DNA of 64,000 nucleotides from NCBI GenBank assembly GCA_009760855.2, contig WPIO01000020.1, positions 4,007,501 to 4,071,500 of the forward strand, given 5' to 3'. How positions within the stretch are numbered: position 1 is the stretch's first letter; each line of letters opens with the position of its first letter. A model generated the notes under the pieces. The model searched no databases, was not told the origin of the DNA, and worked only from the letters and a program-made list of their open reading frames with translations. Positions 56,581 to 64,000 of this stretch are shown here, piece after piece. Source of the stretch: Cristatella mucedo. Taxonomy: Eukaryota > Bryozoa > Phylactolaemata > Cristatellidae. The translations under genes were made by a program, and so were the position numbers.

Positions 56581-59575
56581 CTTGTATTTGGAGTTCTGTC
56601 TCGCGAGGTATTTATCGTAGGATTCTTGCCCATCTTCCCTTCTGCGGCCTTTGCACCAGGACCTGCTACAGTTGTGACCGCTTTGTTCCTTTATCCAGAA
56701 CTACCGAGACTCTAGCCCTCTCGCCTCCCGTGACCGTGGCATCTGCAGCAGTCGTGAGCTGCACACATTTGGGCGAGTTTAATTAGCGAACCGCTAAAGA
56801 CACACACTTTATGTTAAGCTACATGGCAGATAGCCAGCCATCTCTTACAGCAGTATCCCACATCACCACTAAATTTCGGTCTAAAAACAAAAATGCTAAC
56901 CAACACTCTGCACATTATCTTTTGCAATTCTAAGCATACTTCTTAATGACTCGCCGCTAATCGGTAGTCACCCAGCAGTCCGTCTATGCCACCACATTTA
57001 TTTTATTTATCACAAAGGAGCTTTCGAAAATTAACTCAACTTTCACTAAAACACAGCAGTTACCCATGCCAAGACATTTCGTGCTCCCACTTCAGGAGTG
57101 ATACTCGCCTTGGACTTGGATTTTGCTCCTTGATATCAGCAGAAAAACCTTTGACGTCGACTTCCTTTTATGAGAATGCTACTGGCAGGCTTAGAAAAGT
57201 AGCAAACGGTACTCTGGCGTGCGTCGCTGTAGCACGCGTCTTACTGGAGCCGAGCTAAAATTCGCAGTCATTAGATCGCAAGGATAGAGTCGCAGCATTC
57301 AAAACTGTTTATTTGATATACACTAGCCCCTTATCCGAGGTCAGGCAATCGCTTCTAGATTTGGCATAGTGATAGGTGCTCTTGACCGTTAAGGTCGTGG
57401 TGATGGCGATGGTAAGGTCGAAGTTGACATTGACAAGGGGCCAATAACAGGGAACGTAGGACAGTGTGGTCCATCTTGCTACTTAAATAGACTGGTGGGC
57501 AGAACTTCGCTGTGTGCCACTCAACGGGACCCGTGGGCAGCACGGTGAGTGGACAAAACGGAACTCACGAGCAGTGCAGTCCATCGGGATGCAGCTAAAT
57601 GAGCATGGCCGGCCTTAATCTTTTGTGCGATAGAAGCGAAAAATGATCAGCGACAACAAGCAGCCATGTTGGAACACGTGGGCTAGATAGGTACACGCCA
57701 GGCCGAAGAGTGGCCACGCTGCCAATGGTTGCGACAGTTCTCTGCATAGGTTTGCTAAAATGGCGGTCGAAAGCAATGATCCTGCAGCACCAGGAAATCA
57801 CAAAAAACGCTGTAAAACTCTGTCCAGTCAAGCTGGATTGCAACAACGGCAACGTCAGAATTTTCATATTCAATTGCTACGCTGGCAGTCATCCCCCCAC
57901 TCGTGCGTACAATCGCTTACCTCAGCTTGTCCGTAGTTTAGGTGCTTTAATCGAGCGATCGCAGAGTTCCGTTTCTTGTCAGGCAGCTCTGGTTTCGGTA
58001 GCGAGCCACCATTTAGCACTTTGGTACTTTCGTCTTCCCAACGACGCTTCGCTCGCGCTTACGACTTGGACACGCTAAGGCCGCCGCTGCCTAGGTAAGA
58101 GCTCTATCAACATTTCCGTTTCCGTTGACCAAATTTCCGTTGGCGCTAGCTAATCGGTCCGATTATTTCATAGCCGCGGCAGGTCATAAACCAGCTCTCA
58201 TAATCGCAATCAATCAAAGGAAGGAAAGCTGCTTTGGTGCCGCATTTGCTAATCGAAATCTTTCTAACCTACCACTACCCACGCGGACATTTTTATGATC
58301 CATCCCAGACCAGATTACGTCAGAATTATGTTGTAGCTAGTTTTAGCGGTCCTTGTCCGCCCACCTCGCCACATCTTTCATTGAATCTCGCCCCTTCTAT
58401 GCCTGGTATCGGCTCTTCAACTCTCAAGGGTATTTACATATTTTCTCTGCATTAATAGTCACAGCTCTGCGAAAATTATTCGAGTTTAGACACAATTCTC
58501 GCGATTACATCCCTTTTGCTGAGTGCGATTAAGGCTAAGCCGAGTGTAGAGGGCCCAGCCCAGCCCTCTGAAGTTGCAAAAAATGGGCATGATCAGGGGT
58601 CAGTCCTCGCCTTAAAAATTGAGCGCTGGAACGAGAATTGTGAATAGCCTCCCTGAGGCCTCGCTGAGGTTTGGCAAGACTTTGTACCAGCCAGCATAGA
58701 TTTCCAGGGCCACGATAGGGGAATGACTAACAGTTTACAGAACCCAGGTGCGGCTGAGTGCCACCACACTAACGAGCAACCTCGGTGTCGACGATCTTCA
58801 CTGCATCACGGGATAGCCCCACCGCCATTGCTCTCGCGCATTGCTGCGCTCTAAGCGTTGCAATCAGAATGAGAATAGCCCATTTGGGGGACTCTTCATT
58901 TCACGCTAGCCTTTTGCTTCGAGTAGGCTCTAGGATTTTGCAATGACCTTTTGCCTCAAGTAGTCTCTAAATAGATTGGTAGGAGACAGTCAAGGTCCTC
59001 TCTCTCGAGATCTGTCAATAAAATACTTTGAAGCATTGCACCGAGTTACGGTGTTAAGTTCTCTGCAATACTTCGGCTGGTTATGATACATCGTCTACCT
59101 ATGCTGGTTATGAAAGGGTGGCTGATTGTTCCATGCGAGGGCATGCGGAGGACGGTTTCTCGTGGGGACCGCAAGGCTGCTGCCCAGCTCACCATTGAGC
59201 CGCTCATTTCTCGGCCGCGGTCAGCTGACGCGCGTCTGAGTAAGACCGACGCTCCAAGCGCCAGCCTCACCCATTGCCCTGCACATCTACGTCATTCAGA
59301 GCGTGCTTCTAGGCAAAGGTCAAGCTAACCGAGGGCCTTTGCTGACTTTCTGCCGGCTTTAATATCCCGGCCCCAAGCATGGTACTTGTCTGCTTTTGCA
59401 TGCCTCTTTGAGTGGGATACCGTGCATTTCACTGAGCTCTGCCTAGCTTGACGTTGATGCGATGGCAATTCAATTGCCCTTTGATGTCTGCTGACCAGCT
59501 GCTTATTTATTTATGTACGGCCTTTGATTTGGGCGGATGCCCTTTGATGTCTATGCATGATCTCACTTTGTGATT
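56581..59575. other. Long region without recognised gene or repeat
   Basis: About 3 kb with only short open frames on both strands (for example 57,710-58,078 plus and 57,873-57,595 minus, mutually antisense). There are no L2, SINE or hAT pieces and no convincing zinc-finger exon. It is the largest repeat-free stretch in the window and may be gene flank or a regulatory domain; nothing in the sequence decides this. Confidence 0.35.
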
Positions 59576-59579
59576 CCAG

Positions 59580-60045
59580 AGGGAGTCTGACTCACTAGGG
59601 ATGAATTCCCTAATCTTGTCTATCTAGCCAAACAACTTCCTTATTAAACTAAATATTCAGTAGCAAAATAGATCAAAATGAAGGAACGTGCTGGTTATAA
59701 AACTTACTGGCCTACTAACACGCTTTACTTACTTAAATCAAGTCACTGCGTGGATTTTAAGCCTTTTTGTGTGCAGCGCATCACCGGGATATTTCGCTGA
59801 CATTGTCCTTAAAATGTAAGCCAGGCATCATCTTCAACTATTTCAAAGACTTTGAGTAGCTGATACCACTGTCTAGTGGGAGACGACATAAATAAAATTC
59901 AATATTCTCTTTGACAAATTCTTTATCTGTGCAACGTCTGATAAAAGATAATTCTAACTGCAAGGCACAATTTTCAATTTGTTCAACGACTCCAAGACAT
60001 ATTTAAATCCCAAAATGCAAAGAAATCAGCAGCGCAGTATTTAGG
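59580..60045. repeat. Segmental duplication block 2, left end
   Basis: Counterpart of 20,560-21,035 in the same orientation. It ends where an L2 fragment begins at about 60,048. Confidence 0.75.
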
Positions 60046-60047
60046 TT

Positions 60048-60252
60048 TCAGCTTCATAACATTGCTAAAATTCGGGCTTGTTTAGATAAGGATACCACAT
60101 CTAAGTTGGTCCATGCATTCGTGACATCCCGTCTCGACTTCTGCAACTCACTGCTCGCTGGCCTACCGGCATGTGCGATCAGGCGATTGCAGCTGGTGCA
60201 CAACTCTGCTGCTAGACTTGTCTGCCGTGAGCGTCGCAGTTACCACATTGGA
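60048..60252 (+). mobile_element. L2 family 1 internal fragment
   Basis: Only about 200 bases of the RT C-terminal region (QLHNIAKIRACLDKDTTSKLVHAFVTSRLDFCNSLLAGLP), with no L2 3' end. It therefore arrived by duplication, or lost its tail by deletion, rather than by ordinary insertion. It sits at the point where block 2 lacks about 3.2 kb relative to block 1. Confidence 0.88.
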
Positions 60253-60936
60253 TCTGACCCGGCCTTGTATAAATATAATTAATTTATATAGCGCCCCAAG
60301 AGAACCCAATCTCTATTCAGGCGCTTCACATATGCCTCGGGGCTCGAGCCCACAACCTCAGTCAGACCTTGGTCAGGGCGAGCACCTTAACCGCTAGACC
60401 AAACCATATTTCTGGCTTGCCTTGCCCTCGAGTTCAACGGCCATGGCTAAACGCATCGAGTTGCTTTACTTGAGAAAACACGCCGCACGGCATGCTGAGT
60501 GAGCTAATAGACAGGCGATAAGTCGGTTTCAATTTAGTCATGAGTGCTGCCGCCTGCTTTCGTGCCGCACCCACCACGCCCCCTCGAAATGAGTAAGCGA
60601 ACAATGTACAGGTTTTCTGCATTTACACAGAGCAAGATTCACCTTCACTTTTGACAAATCTGTGTGCACTCACTTTTCAGCCATATTAATGTGCTAAAAT
60701 ATCCAAAGGCAAATGCCACAGCTCCAAGCAAACTGTACTGACCTTTAGCTTCGTCGGTGGGCGTGGCCAGGCTACCAGCTTCCCGCCCACCGGTAGCTCT
60801 GCTCGTGGAACGCCTGCGCACTGCTACTACATCCTGAAGCAACGAGTGCAGATCAGCGCCACTTAGCAGCTCAAGGGCGCTGAGTCGATTGTAGGTTCTT
60901 TTTGGTCTCGGTTCCATAGGTAAATCCTTGGGATCC
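60253..60936 (-). pseudogene. Truncated copy of gene 2 (first two exons)
   Basis: The exon 60,936-60,743 keeps the acceptor, ATG (60,917), frame and donor of the 24,906-24,713 exon. The second exon starts at the same acceptor but is interrupted after about a dozen codons by the SINE-A, and then lost beyond about 60,250. The finger exons have no counterpart here. Any transcript would encode only the disordered N-terminus. Confidence 0.8.
60271..60408 (-). mobile_element. SINE-A inserted in the duplicated gene 2 exon
   Basis: A clean copy: AATATAATTAATTTATATAGCGCC, hairpin, GGGGCTCGAGCCCACAACC, ending CGCTAGACCAAACCAT. The flanks GGCCTTGTAT and ATTTCTGGC are contiguous in block 1 (24,372-24,390), so the SINE inserted into the copy of gene 2's second exon after the duplication. 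Confidence 0.9.
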
Positions 60937-61044
60937 CTAAAAATAGAGGACAGTACTTCCGTCAACGAAATCAGTCAAGGTTGATGGTCAAAAGGGGGGC
61001 ATTGCTGTCAGCAAGTCATTGGCTGTAGATGAATGCTAAACGAT

Positions 61045-61275
61045 CATATTAGTACATATATATTTTTATTCACTCTTGAAAATGTAATCGGCAAGCAGAA
61101 CATAAACCAAAAATATTCTAAAGTAGCCATTCGTTAGACAACGCCGCCAGGTTCACAGTCAAGCCTGCTTACTTTCACCCACCTAACATTAACACATTTA
61201 CACCTTCTTAGACAGGGATACAGCATCCAAGGAGCTCTATGCATTTGTGATATCCTCTCACTACTGTCGGAGTAC
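61045..61275 (+). mobile_element. L2 family 1 relic
   Basis: CATTCGTTAGACAACGCCGCCAGGTTCACAGTCAAG...CCTGCTTACTTTC, and GACAGGGATACAGCATCCAAG...ATGCATTTGTGATATCC, parallel the DLSLDDHISSTVKSAYF and DKDTTSKLVHAFVTS coding region. Heavily mutated. Confidence 0.7.
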
Positions 61276-61309
61276 TTAACTTACACCTTTTAAGCATAAC
61301 TTTTACGTT

Positions 61310-63375
61310 TCTCTCTCATGCAAACTCCATATCTAGCATAGGCCAATCTCATTCAAATTAACAAGGACCGCACACATGAGGTTATGGCCGAACCAACCGA
61401 TCTATCCCCGGGGAGTTTGGACGCCTTCGAATGTGATCACTACTGAGACACCAAGGGCGCTGACAGAATATTACACTGGGGTAGTCGGCTTTGCGATTTA
61501 CGAACAAAGCATGGCTAGAAAGTCTTAGCTGAAGGTCCGAAGAGTATCGCGAGGAGGCACTGCCCCTCCGAGCGACAGAGGAGGTCAAAGCGAATGCTCC
61601 ACGTGCGAGTGGAGAAAACCGGAGGCCCTCCGTTCCAAGGATTGCTGCAATCCTTGGAACACAAATAGCCAGCACCAATCTAGCAGGCGAACTCTGGCTC
61701 GTCCGAGCTATCTGCTAAGCCATCTTATCCGTTAGACAAATTACCTCGGCAGGTCACTCCTTCCAGAGGAAATAGCACTGGCCAGTACTTCCAAATAGCA
61801 TAATAGCGCAAGGGGCGACCCAACGTTCGTGCACCCAGCGGCACCGTGCAGCTCAGTCGCAGCCAAGAAAGGGAAGAATGCCAGGATGTAGAAGGATGGC
61901 CAGCCGGTCAACGACCACCTTCCCCGAACTTTCGGGGTGGTTCTGTTCAGCGCTGCGGCGATGCCCCATTAGAGCCTAAACTCGTCGTTCAATGCATTTC
62001 TATTTCAGGCTTGAGCAGACCACAACTAAAGAGTTTACTTTATTCGTGCTTGCCGCAGATGAGTCGAGTGGGCCTTTTCCGGGTGACTGAAAGTTGAACA
62101 AAGCATGCCTTCGACTCAAGTACGTGCAGCCGTCGTTTTAACTTCAAGCCTAGACCAGAACGTCGTGGACCTACAACCTTCGCTGTTTTGCTAGTCACCA
62201 AAAGTCATTCTCTAATCTCAAAATTCAGCCTCTGCCCTACTACTTCGTTGCTAGCTGAACTGCTGCCGCACGCTTGGGCATTCGTTCATGGCGGGCTTTA
62301 GGCGGGTATAATAGGGATAAGAATACACTTGATACACTTGATAAATCATCCTCAGAGAACTCAAAAAGCTGCCCCATTTTTCCACCACTATGTGGCAAGC
62401 TTTGACTACAACTTTCAACTGCTTCTCATCTCAGCTTCGCTGACTCAAGACGTACACGGGACGCTAACGAGTTCGTCAGAAGCAGCCTCCGTGCTGTCGT
62501 GGTTATTGCGACGACCGCCTAGTCCTTGAGGCTTTGTACAGCTGCACGCTGGTACTACAGGGTAGACGGCAGTACTCAGTATTTCGCAACGACCGAGGTG
62601 GTCGCCTCTTTTTCGTTAGCCAACGCCGACTTTAAGCTAACACCCTCAGCAGAATAACGGTGGCTGTCTGTACAATTCGCGCTTCGCGGGCACTCAAAGC
62701 TCGACTCCGATGTCGCTCGCAAGCGCGCACCTGTCCCAATAGCGCTCTCTGTGGCATACGCGTCTCCGCAGCTTTACGCTGGCGCCCACGTCGTCGTCGT
62801 TCGTCCACCTTCCTGTGAAAGTGCCACGCTCGGTCGACGACGCTCGCCTCTCGTAATCCAGCGTACGAACGCGGCGACGGTAGCGCTATTATCAAGGAGT
62901 TAAGTCGGACGACAAGCAGTGCAGCCACCGCCGCCGCCGCCGCCGCTGCAGCCACAAAGATTTTCATTATACGCGAATTCTGAAGAGAGAAGTGCCGCAG
63001 CTCGGTTGACGGCGTGTTGTCGCACTGCGTAGCGAATACGCCGCAGCGCCTCTGGCGACGTTTTAAGCGCCCACTTGCCGATTAGGCTCCTCCTCGACGC
63101 TCTCCTGCGCAGCTCGATGCGCCGCTCCCGCCTTTACTCGGTGCCTGAGCTAACTTCCGCCCACGTCGCGTGCAAAGTATGCGCTGTCGCTAGTGAATTT
63201 CGGTATTTTTTATTCTCAAGCACATTAGTATTCGTATCAACGTTTCCACTCTTCCACGCTTGCTCCATTTATTCTGAGAGGAATTTTCGTCCGCTTTTCG
63301 CGAGACTTCCTTACGCCGTAAAGTGTCGATCCTTTCTTCTGCAATGCCCAGCGTCTGTGACTTACAAAAAATAAA
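61310..63375. repeat. Segmental duplication block 2, right part
   Basis: Counterpart of 25,840-28,020 in the same orientation, including the GC-rich region with the (GCC)n tract (62,930-62,955). A short L2-tail-like insertion at 62,315-62,365 (CACTTGATAAATCATCCTCAGAGAACT) is absent from block 1. Confidence 0.85.
62817..63030 (-). promoter_or_regulatory. Second copy of the GC-rich 5' region
   Basis: Same arrangement as 27,424-27,640: (GCC)n-derived alanine run after MKIF, then a donor-like AGGAAG|gtggac. A 4-base difference immediately beyond the donor shifts the downstream frame between copies, which fits non-coding sequence there. Confidence 0.4.
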
Positions 63376-63545
63376 AAGTAAGCTGATTTAACAAACTTAT
63401 TTTTGATAGCGGTCGAAGAGCCTCAACTGGTATCATCGCCGATTGCAGTGGCAAACAAAGGAGCGCTCACTGCAGGACTCGAAACGACGACCTAGGTCGT
63501 CAAGAGTAAGGGCATGGGCTGAAACCCTGAAGGTTTTGAGCTTGG
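63376..63545 (-). mobile_element. SINE-B-like fragment
   Basis: AAGTAAGCTGATTTAACAAACTTATTTTTGATAGCGGTCGAAGAGCC and CGATTGCAGTGGCAAACAAAGGAGCGC parallel the SINE-B tail and body, and the copy at 28,028-28,203 within block 1. Confidence 0.62.
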
Positions 63546-63602
63546 CCTCGTAAGGTAACCTCGTAAGGTAACCTCGTAAGGTAACCTCGTAAGGTAACCT
63601 CG
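63543..63602. repeat. 13-bp tandem repeat
   Basis: Unit CCTCGTAAGGTAA repeated four times plus a partial unit, placed exactly between the SINE-B-like fragment and the 5' end of the L2 copy that follows. Confidence 0.95.
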
Positions 63603-63990
63603 AATCCTTTGGAGACCATGCCTTTAGTTCGTATGCTCCCAAAGCCTGGAACTCACTCCCGACTTGCGTCGAGACGTCTCCTGACTTTATGACATTTAAA
63701 AAGAAACTAAAACGCATCTATTTATCACAGCATTTAGTGGGTCCCTGGGATTCAACCTTTAAGTGTTTATGTGTGCTGACACTGTGCATACCGCCACTAG
63801 CCACACTTGCATCCTGACCCAATGCATGTCACCCCTGACCATATTATTCTTGTTGTTTATTGAGCATGCTACCACTAACCATTAGATAGTGCTTCCTTAG
63901 CAGCAAGTGCAAAGTGCCTTGAAAGAGATTGAGTTCTCTGAGGGCGCTATATCAAATTTATTATTATTATTATTGTTATAAACATAATAC
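63597..63990 (+). mobile_element. L2 family 1 copy J, short 3' end
   Basis: Starts at the SFGDHAFSSYAPKAWNSLP region, then the C-terminal end, 3' UTR (GTGTGCTGACACTGTGCATACCGCC), hairpin (AAAGAGATTGAGTTCTCTGAGGGCGC) and (TTA)n tail at about 63,958. A strongly 5'-truncated insertion near the window's right edge. Confidence 0.92.
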
Positions 63991-64000
63991 AGAAGGTCGG

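Noticed and set aside
57595-58078. Two overlapping antisense frames of 92 and 122 codons
   Set aside because: No domain, no splice context and no repeat support; their length is within chance for this base composition.
63543-63602. CRISPR-like short repeats
   Set aside because: The 13-bp units are contiguous with no spacers, and the DNA is animal nuclear sequence.

Overview
The window is intron-rich animal nuclear DNA dominated by transposable elements. There are no bacterial-style operons and no rRNA or ordinary tRNA genes. L2-clade LINEs with (TTA)n tails, tRNA-derived SINEs, ZMYM1-like hAT relics, a SPIN-like hAT MITE, long microsatellites and C2H2 zinc-finger genes with many phased introns all point to a metazoan, most likely an invertebrate. 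I cannot name the species from the sequence.

Two host genes are supported, both on the minus strand. Gene 1 (37,660-50,087) is a multi-exon C2H2 gene. I joined thirteen exons by matching splice-site phases; they give ten zinc fingers and a hydrophobic/acidic C-terminus, about 705 residues if translation starts at the ATG at 50,038. Its introns hold LINEs, SINEs and simple repeats, and its first visible exon has a one-base frame break in a homopolymer. Gene 2 (22,866-24,906) is the visible 5' part of a second C2H2 gene. Two consecutive introns fall at the same place and phase as in gene 1, so the two are probably paralogues.

Layout: 1.5-4.8 kb near full-length L2; 6.46-7.93 kb solo LTR with TSD; 8.0-10.1 kb L2 inserted into a second L2 family; 10.1-11.1 kb diverged short repeats; 13.8-19.6 kb left arm of an old inverted duplication ending in a hAT relic; 20.6-28.2 kb duplicated block carrying gene 2; 28.9-32.85 kb hAT relic with a later L2 and a SPIN-like MITE; 32.86-37.1 kb right arm of the inverted duplication; 37.7-50.1 kb gene 1; 50.5-52.3 kb another L2; 54.3-54.95 kb compound satellite; 55.3-56.6 kb SINE and L2 relics; 56.6-59.5 kb unrecognised; 59.6-63.5 kb second, partly deleted copy of the gene 2 block; 63.6 kb to the end another L2.

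Most of what happens here is mobile-element biology. At least one SINE family carries the same 3' hairpin as the L2 family, so L2 probably supplied its reverse transcriptase. Nested insertions give a relative history. The duplicated block lost its finger exons in one copy. I saw no convincing undescribed enzyme system; the strongest unusual item is the SPIN-like MITE with an exact 8-bp target duplication.
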